Shown here in pieces: positions 42,809 through 51,333 of a DNA stretch of 64,000 bases. Source of the DNA: Microbacterium yannicii PS01 (GTDB lineage: Bacteria > Actinomycetota > Actinomycetes > Actinomycetales > Microbacteriaceae); NCBI RefSeq assembly GCF_000304335.1, contig NZ_CAJF01000015.1, forward strand, positions 1 through 64,000, read 5' to 3'. Below the pieces are notes generated by a model that saw nothing but the letters and a program-made list of their open reading frames with translations, had not been told where the DNA came from and did not search any database. Both the position numbers and the translations under genes were made by a program. The first letter of the stretch is position 1, and the number at the start of each line of letters is the position of its first letter.

Positions 42809-42840
42809 AGTAGCTTTCGTCTGCGTGTTTCGGCCGCCGA

Positions 42841-43104
42841 CTACAGCGATGCGCTGATCGTGTTGCTGACGATCACCAGAACCGCACCGACTGCTCCCGC
42901 CACGATGGCCAGGATGGCGATGAGTTGGTACGCCCGTCGGTCTCCAGCCCGGCGCGCGCTGAAGAGGGCCACGATGCCCAGCACGATCGCGATCGCGGAG
43001 AGCAGTAGGTAGAGGTTGAAGAAGATGCTCACCACGCCGACGACGAGCGCGATGATGGCCAGCCAGTTGACCTTGGCGTCAGCGGCGGACGACGGTTCGG
43101 TCAC
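42841..43104 (-). CDS. DUF4190-like small membrane protein
   Basis: The 87-residue product has two hydrophobic helices (about 13-45 and 60-84) separated by a basic cytoplasmic loop SARRAGDRRAY, matching the DUF4190 family. The GTG start at 43104 follows GAGATG. The function is unknown. Confidence 0.68.
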   Translation of the reverse strand: MTEPSSAADAKVNWLAIIALVVGVVSIFFNLYLLLSAIAIVLGIVALFSARRAGDRRAYQLIAILAIVAGAVGAVLVIVSNTISASL

Positions 43105-43284
43105 GGTACATCTCGATTCGTGGGTCGGCAAAACCCTAGCGGGCGTTGCACGTGCGCGGAATAGGGTCGCTGCGCGCGCAGCGCGGGAGCGGTTCCAACG
43201 TCAAGCCGATGCCGTCATGGCGGCGTTCGTGATTCATCCGGGCTTCCCCTTTCAGGGCGTCGCGTCCGGGCGGATAATCAGGCC

Positions 43285-43572
43285 ATGGATACGCCGCGGG
43301 GGTCGGCCGACTTCGAGGAATCGGACGAGCTGCAGCGCCTCCGACGACGCGCGTACGGACCGGATGCCGACATCACAGGGGATGCGGCGGCTCAGGCTCG
43401 ACTGCGGCCACTGTCGAGATGCCTGGATCCTCGCGGATCGCTCCGCGAGGATCCAGGCGCTCGGTGTCTTGGAATCGTCGACTACACGTCTGGCCGACTG
43501 CTGGGCGAGCACCATGCTGCGCCTGCTGCGTCATCCGTCAGCCGAAGAGGAGTGCGAGCACACCTACGGTGA
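43285..43572 (+). CDS. Small protein gene, probably truncated
   Basis: The first 40 residues include ELQRLRRRAYGPDADITGDAAAQARL, a segment recalling N-terminal cytoplasmic parts of short Microbacteriaceae membrane proteins. Beyond about residue 42 the frame runs into a perfect 38-base palindrome (43421-43458) and reads as low-complexity. GATAAT (43273-43278) lies six bases before the ATG, so the message would be leaderless. The gene therefore has an intact front and a replaced or damaged back. It also overlaps the convergent COG2426 gene. Confidence 0.4.
   Translation: MDTPRGSADFEESDELQRLRRRAYGPDADITGDAAAQARLRPLSRCLDPRGSLREDPGARCLGIVDYTSGRLLGEHHAAPAASSVSRRGVRAHLR
43421..43458. terminator. 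Perfect 17-base-stem hairpin
   Basis: GCCTGGATCCTCGCGGA (43421-43437) is exactly complementary to 43442-43458 with the 4-base loop TCGC. It is 80 bases past the end of the COG2426 gene and probably terminates its transcript, yet lies inside the small frame on the other strand. Confidence 0.6.
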
Positions 43573-44089
43573 CGGCCGTTGTGAAACCGGTCCACAGAAT
43601 GATCGCAACCGCCTGCCACAACAGAATCCAGCCCTTCGAGACGCCGGCGGCAACGAGCATCGCCGACGTGAACTGTGTCGGCAGAGCGAGGGGGCCGAGG
43701 AGGCTCGCGCCCGGCACTCCGAAGCGCACGAGGAACCGACGGAAGCGCTGGCGTCCCTTCGACTCCGGCTTGGCCTCTTCGGAGTGCGCGGACTCGATTC
43801 CCGCTCCCGCTCCCGCTCCAGCGGCCACCAGTTCGCGGCGTGTCGCGCGTCGCCTGACGATCGCTTCGCGGATGCGCGCGCCGAATACGACGACGACGAA
43901 GACGGACAAGAAGTTGCCCGCGACGGCTGCGAGGAAGGCGACGAAGGGGTTGACGCCGGCCCAGATACCGAGGACAGAGGCGAGCTCGCCCTCGACGAAC
44001 GGAACGGCGGCCGCGAGCGCGACGATGAGCGGTTGCACGAACTCGGGCACGTGCGACATGAGGTCTTGGAGACCTTCGATGAGATTCAT
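43538..44089 (-). CDS. COG2426 small multidrug-export-type membrane protein
   Basis: The 183-residue protein matches the Sm_multidrug_ex (PF06695) family: an N-terminal helix pair with AAVPFVEGELASVLGIWAGVNP (about 28-49), a charged loop, and LGPLALPTQFTSAMLVAAGVSKGW (about 132-155). It is an integral membrane protein of uncertain substrate. AGAAAGG precedes the ATG at 44089. A palindromic site and a TetR gene lie divergently upstream, so it is the likely TetR target. Confidence 0.8.
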   Translation of the reverse strand: MNLIEGLQDLMSHVPEFVQPLIVALAAAVPFVEGELASVLGIWAGVNPFVAFLAAVAGNFLSVFVVVVFGARIREAIVRRRATRRELVAAGAGAGAGIESAHSEEAKPESKGRQRFRRFLVRFGVPGASLLGPLALPTQFTSAMLVAAGVSKGWILLWQAVAIILWTGFTTAVTVGVLALLFG

Positions 44090-44162
44090 GATGCCTTTCT
44101 GCGGCAACGAAGCGTCGCCTGGCTGTTGGTTCTAAAGCCGGCGATCTAGTACGGCGTGCCGG

Positions 44163-44184
44163 CACACTGTACTAGTACACTGTG
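44163..44184. promoter_or_regulatory. TetR-type operator between COG2426 gene and TetR gene
   Basis: A 22-base near-perfect palindrome starts CACACTGTACT and ends AGTACACTGTG, with 20 of 22 positions symmetric around ACTAGT. TACACT within it could be a -10 for the TetR gene. Its location between the two divergent genes fits repression of both. Confidence 0.65.
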
Positions 44185-44213
44185 CGGGGCGGTAGTATTC
44201 CCTCAGTCAGGAG

Positions 44214-44798
44214 GTGGCTCTCATCGGCACTCGAGAGAAGATCGTGGATGCGGCGGCGGAGATCATCCGTGATGGCGAAAGGCCCAGCGTGCGCACCGTG
44301 GCCGCTCGAGCCGGCGTGGGCGCGAGCACGCTGCGCCACTACTTCCCGACACAGCGCTCTCTCCTTGACGCGACCATCAGCGAGCTCTACACGGAGGCGA
44401 TGCCCGACGCTCGCATCCGCGATACGTCAGTTCCCGCGCGCGAGCGACTCCTCGAATGCCTCGGCGCGCTTCTCGAGCCGTTCAACACCGAGGAGCAGGC
44501 GAGACTGACATGGCGGACGGTCTACGAGTCGTTCATCGCCCCGGAAGCCACCGATCAAGCGCGCGAGGGCTATCTCGTTCTCGTCGGGCAGGCTCAGCGG
44601 CGCGTGGAGTCGTGGCTCGCGATCCTCGAATCCGAGGGCGCCGTCGCTCCGGGCGACACGGCTGAGCGGTCACGCTTCCTCATGGCGGTCGTCGACGGGG
44701 TCTCGCTCGACCGCGCCATGCTGCCCCGGCCCGCGCGGCTGGAGTTCGAAGCGTCGACGCTTCGCTTCGCGGTCGACGCGGTGTTCAATGCGAAGTGA
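44214..44798 (+). CDS. TetR family transcriptional regulator
   Basis: The 194-residue regulator has the TetR HTH (VRTVAARAGVGASTLRHYFPTQRSLL, about 26-51) and a helical ligand-binding domain. It begins GTG at 44214 with TCAGGAG directly before it; the spacing is tight, so the start is not certain. The operator immediately upstream and divergent transporter gene suggest that it is a drug- or metabolite-responsive repressor. Confidence 0.85.
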   Translation: MALIGTREKIVDAAAEIIRDGERPSVRTVAARAGVGASTLRHYFPTQRSLLDATISELYTEAMPDARIRDTSVPARERLLECLGALLEPFNTEEQARLTWRTVYESFIAPEATDQAREGYLVLVGQAQRRVESWLAILESEGAVAPGDTAERSRFLMAVVDGVSLDRAMLPRPARLEFEASTLRFAVDAVFNAK

Positions 44799-44880
44799 TT
44801 GGCGGGCGAGTTCACCTTACGCAGGCGATGCCCGCTCTAGAATCCCGGAACGCACGTCGCACGACTGATTAGGTAGGACG

Positions 44881-45141
44881 ATGTCGGTCAGGCGATCCCA
44901 CAGCCGGGTGCGAGCTATCTGGGCGGGTGTTGTCGCGGCAATCGTGGTGTCCGTGCTTCTGGCGCCGGTTGTCATCGTGGGCTGGTGTTCAGACTCCGCC
45001 GAGCCAGGCAAGTCGGTCTGCGACTCTGCTCAGCGGTCCCTCGTTGGCATCGACACCAATGCATGGATCTGGCTCGGCGCACTTTGCGTTATTGCGGTCG
45101 TGACGGCCGTCGCCGCGAGGGCCACATCACGACGTCACTAG
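44881..45141 (+). CDS. Two-helix small membrane protein
   Basis: The 86-residue protein has two predicted helices (about 12-36 and 59-80) with two cysteines in the connecting loop (VGWCSDSAEPGKSVCDS), which could form a disulfide outside the cell. TAGGAC just before ATG 44881 suggests leaderless expression. No family recognised. The next 110 bases have no gene. Confidence 0.55.
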   Translation: MSVRRSHSRVRAIWAGVVAAIVVSVLLAPVVIVGWCSDSAEPGKSVCDSAQRSLVGIDTNAWIWLGALCVIAVVTAVAARATSRRH

Positions 45142-45251
45142 GTGTGCGTCAGCGGCGCGGCAGGCGGAGGATCGTATATCGGACCATTCGCTAGCACGCG
45201 GCGCCGTAGTCGTTCACGAACCGATTACCTCACCGCGACGAGGTCAGGACT

Positions 45252-46223
45252 TCACACATCACCGTTCCAGCGCTGCTGCGATGTCTCGCCCGCCGGGGAC
45301 GGAATCGCCGACTCATTCCTTGCGGCAGACACTGCGTTCACTGTGTTTCGCAGCCGCTCGTGTCGTTGGCGGGCGAAGTCTTGGGCGCGTGGACCTGATC
45401 CGAGGACCTGGGCCGAGATGGCGAGCACGATCCTCGTCGCGGTGATGACAGGAAGCGGGGTTCGCCGTAGACCGAGTAGCTTTCGATATTGGCGGGGGAG
45501 GCTCGCGACGGCAGCGGCGAACAGCACCCGGTAAGCGATTCGCATCGATCCGGTGAAGGGAACATCGCGGAGGAACTGCACGACCTCGGTGACGCGCGCG
45601 TCATGGAGGAGTTCACCGCGGTCGAGGTACGCATCCATCCGCGATCTCAGATCGGCCTCGGTCTCGGGGGGATTGGAGACTCGCATCAGTCGACCGGCCT
45701 GCGCCCATTCGCGCACATAGGCGTCGGCTCCGCCCGGGATCGGGTCGCCCCAGCGCTGGTGGGCGCCGAGGAATGCCTCGGTGAAGGCAAGGTGGACCCA
45801 TTCCAGAAGCGACGCGTCCGACGCCGAGTACGTGCGGGGGCCGGCATCCGTCGAGTAGGTGCCGGCGACCTTCTGATGAAGACGGCTCACGCGGGCCGTC
45901 TCAGCGTGCGCCTGCTCAGTTGACCCGTAGGTGACGCAGATGATCCAGCGCACCGTGCCCGTGAGGCGTCCGACGGGATCCTCCCGATAGCGCGAGAAAT
46001 CATGGACGCCTGCCATGGCACCCGGGTGCAGCGCCTGGATAAGAAGAGCCCGTATGCCCGCGACAAACGTCGCCGTGCCAGCATGCACCGTCCAGACAGC
46101 GCCGCCGTCGGCGAAGTAGCCGCCATCGTTACCCTCAGCCAAAGCTCGCACCCAGGAGGGCGTGCCATTCGGATCGCCCGCCAGCGCAGAGAGTAGGCGC
46201 GCACGTAAGGGAAACCGAGTCAC
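45252..46223 (-). CDS. MpaB-type oxygenase (DUF2236)
   Basis: The 323-residue protein belongs to the DUF2236/rubber oxygenase (latex-clearing-like and MpaB) family. Typical elements are ALLIQALHPGAMAGVHDFSRY (about 58-78) and SLLEWVHLAFTEAFLGAHQRW (about 138-158), which carry candidate heme-ligating His residues. It would be a heme-dependent oxygenase with unknown substrate. The start is GTG at 46223. It stands alone. Confidence 0.83.
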   Translation of the reverse strand: MTRFPLRARLLSALAGDPNGTPSWVRALAEGNDGGYFADGGAVWTVHAGTATFVAGIRALLIQALHPGAMAGVHDFSRYREDPVGRLTGTVRWIICVTYGSTEQAHAETARVSRLHQKVAGTYSTDAGPRTYSASDASLLEWVHLAFTEAFLGAHQRWGDPIPGGADAYVREWAQAGRLMRVSNPPETEADLRSRMDAYLDRGELLHDARVTEVVQFLRDVPFTGSMRIAYRVLFAAAVASLPRQYRKLLGLRRTPLPVITATRIVLAISAQVLGSGPRAQDFARQRHERLRNTVNAVSAARNESAIPSPAGETSQQRWNGDV

Positions 46224-46528
46224 CGCTCAAGCGTGCCACGGCTCAGTGGTAGTGAGCCCGACGAGCGGCGCGGAACACGGAAGCCGACATCAATCAGAAC
46301 CGGCAGCGCCGCCACAAGACCACCCATTCACCGCAAGGGAGCGCAGCGCCGACGGTGCGCCGATCGCCTTCCGCCCCTAGCCGATCCCTTAAGCGGGCCG
46401 ACGCAGGCAACGGACTCCATGCCCGGTGTGATTGCAACCCGTTTGTCGACTCGATAAGGCTGCACTAGCGTGCATGGAGTCGAGTGGCGCGCGCCCGCGC
46501 GTCGGACGCCCAAGGCGGAGGTTGAGCC
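46224..46528. other. 305-base intergenic region without a gene
   Basis: No supportable coding frame is present. It contains a possible promoter, TTGCAA (46432-46437) with 17 bases to TAAGGC (46455-46460), and the nested inverted repeats listed separately, ahead of the DUF808 gene. Confidence 0.5.
46413..46483. repeat. Competing inverted repeats upstream of the DUF808 gene
   Basis: GACTCCATGC (46413-46422) is exactly complementary to GCATGGAGTC (46472-46481), while TCGACTC (46446-46452) is complementary to GAGTCGA (46477-46483). The right arms share GAGTC, so only one stem can form at a time. It could be an operator around the promoter at 46432 or an attenuator-like structure. Confidence 0.55.
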
Positions 46529-47422
46529 ATGTCAGTCGGTTTGCTCGCGGTCGTCGACGACATCCTCACCGCCGCAGTCAAAGCCAGCGCGAAAACGGCT
46601 GGCGTGGTGATCGATGACGCGGCAGTCACCCCGCAGTACGTTCAGGGCGTTCTTCCCGCGCGGGAGTTGCCAATCGTTGGGAAGATCGCGCTCGGCAGCC
46701 TTGTCAACAAATTCGTCATCATCATCCCGATCGCTCTGCTGCTGACCGCTTTCGCGCCGTGGGTGCTGCCGTGGCTGCTGATCGTGGGCGGCTCCTATCT
46801 CTGCTTCGAAGGCGCTGAGAAGGTCATGGAGTGGTTCGGCGCCGAGCACGGTCCTGGTCAAGATGAACCCCGGAATGAGCGCAAGCTCGTTTTCGGGGCG
46901 ATTCGCACGGACCTGATCCTGAGCACTGAGATCATGCTGATCTCATTGGCCAGCCTCGACGCGGGCTTCGGTCTCTGGATGACGTTCGGTGCCCTTGCCG
47001 TGATCGCTCTCGCTATGACGCTGCTCGTCTACGGCGCCGTCGCGCTCTTGGTCAAGATCGACGACGTCGGCATGGGGATGGCGCAGAGCTCCGCCGCGCG
47101 GGTCCGTAGCACCGGGGAACGGATCGTGCGATCCATGCCTACCGTGTTCCGCATCATCAGTGTCATCGGCACCGTGGCGATGCTCTGGGTGGGTGGTCAT
47201 CTGGTGATCGCAAACTTGGCCGAGACCATCTGGGAAGGCCCATACAACCTGCTGCACACCGCGACGCACGCCGTCGAGTCGCTCGGGCCGGTTGTCGAGT
47301 GGGTCATCGACACGGCGCTGTCGGGCCTGTTCGGGCTCGTGGTCGGACTGATCATCGCAGGGATCGTATTCATGGCGATGCGAGTCATGAAGCGGAGGGC
47401 GCCGGTCGATGCTTCGCATTAG
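46529..47422 (+). CDS. DUF808 family membrane protein (YedI-like)
   Basis: The 297-residue product is a DUF808 protein with about six helices and the family segments LLAVVDDILTAAVKASAKTAGVVIDDAAVTPQYV (about 4-37) and GGSYLCFEGAEKVMEW (about 90-105). The role is unknown; it is an inner-membrane protein. GGCGGAGG eight bases before ATG 46529 supports the start. The repeats upstream may control it. Confidence 0.87.
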   Translation: MSVGLLAVVDDILTAAVKASAKTAGVVIDDAAVTPQYVQGVLPARELPIVGKIALGSLVNKFVIIIPIALLLTAFAPWVLPWLLIVGGSYLCFEGAEKVMEWFGAEHGPGQDEPRNERKLVFGAIRTDLILSTEIMLISLASLDAGFGLWMTFGALAVIALAMTLLVYGAVALLVKIDDVGMGMAQSSAARVRSTGERIVRSMPTVFRIISVIGTVAMLWVGGHLVIANLAETIWEGPYNLLHTATHAVESLGPVVEWVIDTALSGLFGLVVGLIIAGIVFMAMRVMKRRAPVDASH

Positions 47423-47526
47423 GCCATGACCGCCGGCGAGTCATTGCAAGCTTCATAAGGTGTTCCCGATAGCGGAAGCCCGCGAAGCCCCGTCCTTGGA
47501 GTTGCTGCTCGTCGTCAGCCGGTGGT

Positions 47527-47769
47527 TCACCGAACGGCGGAGCGCTCCTTGACGAGGAGCGCGAACACGAAGACGCCAACCGCTAAGAGCATCGTGACGG
47601 CTGCCACGGTCATCACGGCCGCGTCCACGGGGAGCATCGCGCATCCCGCCGACGTGTCCTCGTGGTCGCAACTGCGCGTCGGCTGGAAGAAGTAGACCAC
47701 GGTCACGGTCGCCCCAGTGAGTGCGAGGAGCACGCTCCCGGTTAACCATCCGCGCACCTTCGGCTCCAC
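47527..47769 (-). CDS. Two-helix small membrane protein
   Basis: The 80-residue protein has two hydrophobic helices (about 8-29 and 46-72) and two loop cysteines (SCDHEDTSAGC) that may form a disulfide outside. The start is GTG at 47769, near GGTGAG. No family recognised. The following 286 bases to 48055 contain no gene I can support. Confidence 0.5.
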   Translation of the reverse strand: MEPKVRGWLTGSVLLALTGATVTVVYFFQPTRSCDHEDTSAGCAMLPVDAAVMTVAAVTMLLAVGVFVFALLVKERSAVR

Positions 47770-48055
47770 GAACTCACCGTCTTCTTCGCTGTCTTGAAGC
47801 CGGCGGAGCAGATGAACGCTCAGACCACAACGCCGCCCGATATTCCGCAGCAGCGAGCAGATGAGTACCGCCCGTAGCAGGATGACTTCTGGCCGGTCTG
47901 CGAAGGAGCGACCGTGAGTTTCAGGCTGAGCTCGGCGTGCCGTCGATAACTCGGTCGATCCGGGCGGGGCTCGGAAGAGTCTTGATGACCTGTCGCTCGA
48001 ACCACCCCAGGCCGGACTTTAGTCCAGACGCTACAGCTTGCGGGCCGACCGGGGG

Positions 48056-49081
48056 TCAGTGCCGACGTCGGCGAGCAGCTGGCGCCAGCGCCGGGTTTTC
48101 GAAGGAGTTGTCGACGGGGTTGATGGTGGTGCCGGGGGCGACGATCTCGTCTATCCGGTTCAGCACGGCCGGTTCGAGTACCGTGTCGGCCGCGGCCAGC
48201 TGCCCCTCGAGCTGTTCCATGGTGCGCGGTCCGATGATCGCTGCTGTGATCGCTGGATGATTGAGAACGAAGGCGATCGCCATCTGGATGAGGGTGATGC
48301 CGGTTTGATCGGCGAGCTGCGCGAGGGCCTCGACGGCGTCGAGCTTGCGCTGGTTGGCGGGCTGGGAGAGGTCGAATCGTTCCGGGAGCCGGCTGGCACG
48401 GGATGAGGCCTGCTGGCCGCTGTCTTTGCGCCACCGTCCGGAGAGCCAACCGCCGGTGAGTGGGCTGTACGACAGCACCCCCATGCCGTGGCGCTGGCAG
48501 GTGGGCAAGATGTCATCCTCGATCCGGCGGACCAGCATGGAGTATGCAGGCTGCTCGGTCACGAAGCGCTGCAAACCGCGCTCACGAGCCACCCACTGGG
48601 CTTCCACGATCTGGCTGGCGGGAAAGGTCGAGCCTCCGATGTACCGGACCTTGCCTTGGTGGACGAGGTCGCTGAGAGCACCCAGGGTCTCGTCGATGTC
48701 GGTGTCGGTTCGCGGACGGTGCACCTGGTAGAGGTCGATCCAGTCGGTGTCCAGGCGGCGCAGCGAGTCCTCGACGGCCCGGATGATCCAGCGTCGCGAA
48801 CTGCCCTGGCGGTTGGGGTCCTGGCCCATGGCGCCGTGGAACTTGGTCGCCAAGATGATGTCGTCGCGACGGCCCTTAAGAGCCTTGCCGACGATCTGCT
48901 CGGACTCGCCCTGGGCGTAGACGTCGGCGGTGTCGATGAAGGTGATGCCGGCGTCCAGAGCGGCGTGGATGATGCCGATCGACTCGTCGTGGTCCCGGTT
49001 GCCCCAGGCGCCGAACATCATCGCACCAAGACACATCTGGCTGACCGAGACGCCGGTGCGCCCAAGCAAGCGGTGATTCAC
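48056..49081 (-). CDS. Aldo/keto reductase
   Basis: The 341-residue NADPH-dependent reductase has the AKR (alpha/beta)8 pattern: GITFIDTADVYAQGESEQIVGKAL (about 43-66, the catalytic Asp and Tyr), DIILATKFHG with the catalytic Lys, and the cofactor site VLNHPAITAAIIGPRT. It reduces aldehydes or ketones; the substrate is open. GAGAGGAG precedes the GTG start at 49081. Its C terminus is a basic tail (AARRRRH). Confidence 0.9.
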   Translation of the reverse strand: MNHRLLGRTGVSVSQMCLGAMMFGAWGNRDHDESIGIIHAALDAGITFIDTADVYAQGESEQIVGKALKGRRDDIILATKFHGAMGQDPNRQGSSRRWIIRAVEDSLRRLDTDWIDLYQVHRPRTDTDIDETLGALSDLVHQGKVRYIGGSTFPASQIVEAQWVARERGLQRFVTEQPAYSMLVRRIEDDILPTCQRHGMGVLSYSPLTGGWLSGRWRKDSGQQASSRASRLPERFDLSQPANQRKLDAVEALAQLADQTGITLIQMAIAFVLNHPAITAAIIGPRTMEQLEGQLAAADTVLEPAVLNRIDEIVAPGTTINPVDNSFENPALAPAARRRRH

Positions 49082-49204
49082 ACAGCTCCTCTCGACCGAT
49101 CGTCCCATTCTTCACACTCGATCGACGACGAGGCAACACCGAGGCCGATCGGTCTTTCTCCGATGCGACCTCGCAGCCGGTCGGCTCGCGTCATACCACG
49201 ACGA

Positions 49205-50272
49205 TCACCTGTCGAAGTGGCTGCCGAAGCATCCTCCTCGGTGATGGCCCCCCGCGCCGGAGATGCCGTCGATTTTCCAGATCTCGCCGTTGAGTGTCAG
49301 CACGTAAGCGGTGTTGCGGGTGAATGCGACGGAGGTCGGCAGGTCGAGGCCGTCGGCGACGACGGAGAAGGTGCCGTCGAGGTTGACCCGCAGAAGCTCG
49401 CCGCTGTCCGGCAGCGCCGGCGCGCCCGGCTCGACGTCACCTGGTGAGTCCCCCTGCGACACCGCGTACAGACCGCAGGTCCCGAAGGCGACGTCGGTGA
49501 CGAGGCTGTATCCGGATGCGACATCTCTCGGCTGCGGGTTCCACAGCCCGAACGCGACCACCTTGCCGGTGGCCGGCTCGTGCGGCACCGGTCCCGCTTC
49601 GGCCATGAAGATCAGCGGCCCGAGCGATGTCACTCCGGTCGGAACGGTGTTGCCGAACTGCTCGACCTCTCGCACCTCGCCGGACATCGACACCCTGAGC
49701 ACGCGGTTGTGATGTCCGTCGGTCACGACAAAGCCATTGCCGACCGAGGTCATCGCATACTGCACGCCGCGTGCCAGGAAGAAGTCGATTTCCGGTGGCG
49801 GCGGATTCTGCAGCGACCACTGCCCGATGTCGGCGATCACCGTGAAGCTGTCGGAGTCGTCGACGCGGTAGATCCCGTCGACGTCGTTGGTCGTGTCGCC
49901 GGGAATGTCGTCGCCGACCGTCGTGACCAGCACGTACGCCGAGCGGCCGACGAACACGACGTCGATCGCTCCGCCGAGGGGCAGCAGCGTGAGGGGCAGA
50001 CCCGTCGCGTATGCGGATCTCTCACCGGTGCGCAGATCGATGCGCGTGATCTGCCCGATCTTGCCCTCGGTGACATAGAGCGCGCCGTCGGGGCCGATCG
50101 TACTGCCGATCGCTCCCTGCAGCCCGGAGACGAGCAGAGAGGCGACGGGCTCGTCGTCGGACTCGTGCCAGCTCGTTGGTGTGCTCGCGCCGGCAGCCCC
50201 CGGCGCGAGCAGTGTCGTCCACATCAGGGCTGCGACAGCGGCACCCGCGAGCAGCCCCCTTCTGATTCTCAT
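49205..50272 (-). CDS. Secreted ScyD/ScyE-like beta-propeller protein
   Basis: The 355-residue product has a signal peptide (MRIRRGLLAGAAVAAL... to about residue 29, AGAS) and a ScyD/ScyE-type beta-propeller with recurring LYVTEGKIGQITRIDLRTGE-like blades. It is exported; ligands of bacterial members are unknown. GAAGG lies 8-9 bases before ATG 50272. The C-terminal GGHHRGGCF is His/Cys-rich and may bind metal. Confidence 0.82.
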   Translation of the reverse strand: MRIRRGLLAGAAVAALMWTTLLAPGAAGASTPTSWHESDDEPVASLLVSGLQGAIGSTIGPDGALYVTEGKIGQITRIDLRTGERSAYATGLPLTLLPLGGAIDVVFVGRSAYVLVTTVGDDIPGDTTNDVDGIYRVDDSDSFTVIADIGQWSLQNPPPPEIDFFLARGVQYAMTSVGNGFVVTDGHHNRVLRVSMSGEVREVEQFGNTVPTGVTSLGPLIFMAEAGPVPHEPATGKVVAFGLWNPQPRDVASGYSLVTDVAFGTCGLYAVSQGDSPGDVEPGAPALPDSGELLRVNLDGTFSVVADGLDLPTSVAFTRNTAYVLTLNGEIWKIDGISGAGGHHRGGCFGSHFDR

Positions 50273-50548
50273 GGGAGTGCCTTCGATCGACAGTCGCTGT
50301 CGGTCGCCCGCAGGGCGTCGCTCTGGTGCGATCGGCGTGTTGGTGTGCCGCTCATGAGCTGTCGGAACACCGCTGCGTGCTCCGTCGTCATCGCGGCTGG
50401 GCAACACCATCCTCCGCCCTTCGACTCCCGTCAAGGGATCAGCTCGCCGCCAGGCGTCACTCCCGTCGCGGCCGGCGAAGGCCGGCCAGGCACCGCTATG
50501 CGAATGGGACGAGGCGCCCTCCACCTGTACTTGCCGGTTCTGCACGGC

Positions 50549-50746
50549 TCAGCGATTCATGTCTCGGTCTCGAACGCGGCGGAGCAGGATCCCGCTGGAC
50601 GCTACGAACACCACCCCGGCCACGGCTACGCCGGCCGTGACAGGCCACACCGGTACGTCCTGGCCCAACGTAAGAGGAACAGCCGACATCACGTCGAGGA
50701 CTACCGCGGCCACCGCAACCAGGACCATGACAATGCCAGCGACCAC
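50549..50746 (-). CDS. Small two-helix membrane protein, possibly frameshifted at its start
   Basis: The 65-residue frame codes for two hydrophobic helices (VVAGIVMVLVAVAAVVLDVM and VTAGVAVAGVVFVASSGILL) and a basic end RRVRDRDMNR. A neighbouring frame immediately upstream begins VTEDIGMDRNPRANRAR, which looks like a good cytoplasmic N terminus. A GC-repeat (gcgcgc) lies at the junction, so a slip there may separate one original gene into two frames. The family is not recognised. Confidence 0.45.
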   Translation of the reverse strand: MVAGIVMVLVAVAAVVLDVMSAVPLTLGQDVPVWPVTAGVAVAGVVFVASSGILLRRVRDRDMNR

Positions 50747-51044
50747 TCCGGCCCGAGCCTGCGGCGCGCGCGCGATTCGCTCGCGGGTTTCTGTCCATGC
50801 CGATGTCCTCGGTCACGGTCCCTACGTACCCGGATGGCATAGAGCCGTTCCAAGAGGGGATCGGGCTACGGTTGCGGACCGCCGAACTCGCGCTTCACAT
50901 CGGCGAACGCCTTGACCTCTTCCTGCAGGCGGTCCGCCAGCCACTCCCCATCACGAAGCCATTTCTGAACCACGCCGCGAACGCCTGGGGCGGCCGTGCG
51001 GGCCCCGGGCGCTCGAGGATCAATTCGGGAATGTGGCGTCGCGG

Positions 51045-51287
51045 CAGATCGGCGTCGCGTCTCGCGATAGATCGTCGCTCGTGAGACTCCGAAGAGCTCT
51101 GCGATCTCCGTTTGTGTGTAGGAACCGCCGTCTAGAACCTCGTAGATGGGTGCGTTGAGTGCGGGTCAGCTTGGGCTGCTTCCCCTTGAGCTTTCCCTTC
51201 GCTAGCGATCGCCATCCCTTCCCTTGTCCGCATCGGTGTCAGGTCTGCTTCGTGCTCGGCCACCATGCCGAGCACATTGAATGAAGT
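51045..51287 (-). pseudogene. Decayed serine resolvase/invertase (Tn3/Hin type), C-terminal part
   Basis: In three successive frames the minus strand gives FNVLGMVAEHEADLTPMRTRE, then KLKGKQPKLT, then YTQTEIAELFGVSRATIYR. Together these are the conserved end of Tn3-family resolvases (FNVLGMVAEFEADLI, KGKQPKL, HTH AELFGVSRxTxYR). At least two frameshifts separate them and the N-terminal catalytic domain with its Ser is missing. It lies 47 bases from the end of the GH78 gene at the edge of the second glycan block. A further open stretch ending in WLADRLQEEVKAFADVKREF lies downstream (to about 50870) and is not assigned. Confidence 0.7.
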
Positions 51288-51333
51288 TGCCCGCGCACCT
51301 GCCCTATCCCCGCCGCCTGCCGATCCGTCGCCT

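Noticed and set aside
50797..51084. Plus-strand frame of 95 residues
   Set aside because: It is opposite the resolvase remnant and the small membrane-protein region and has no start signal or family pattern.
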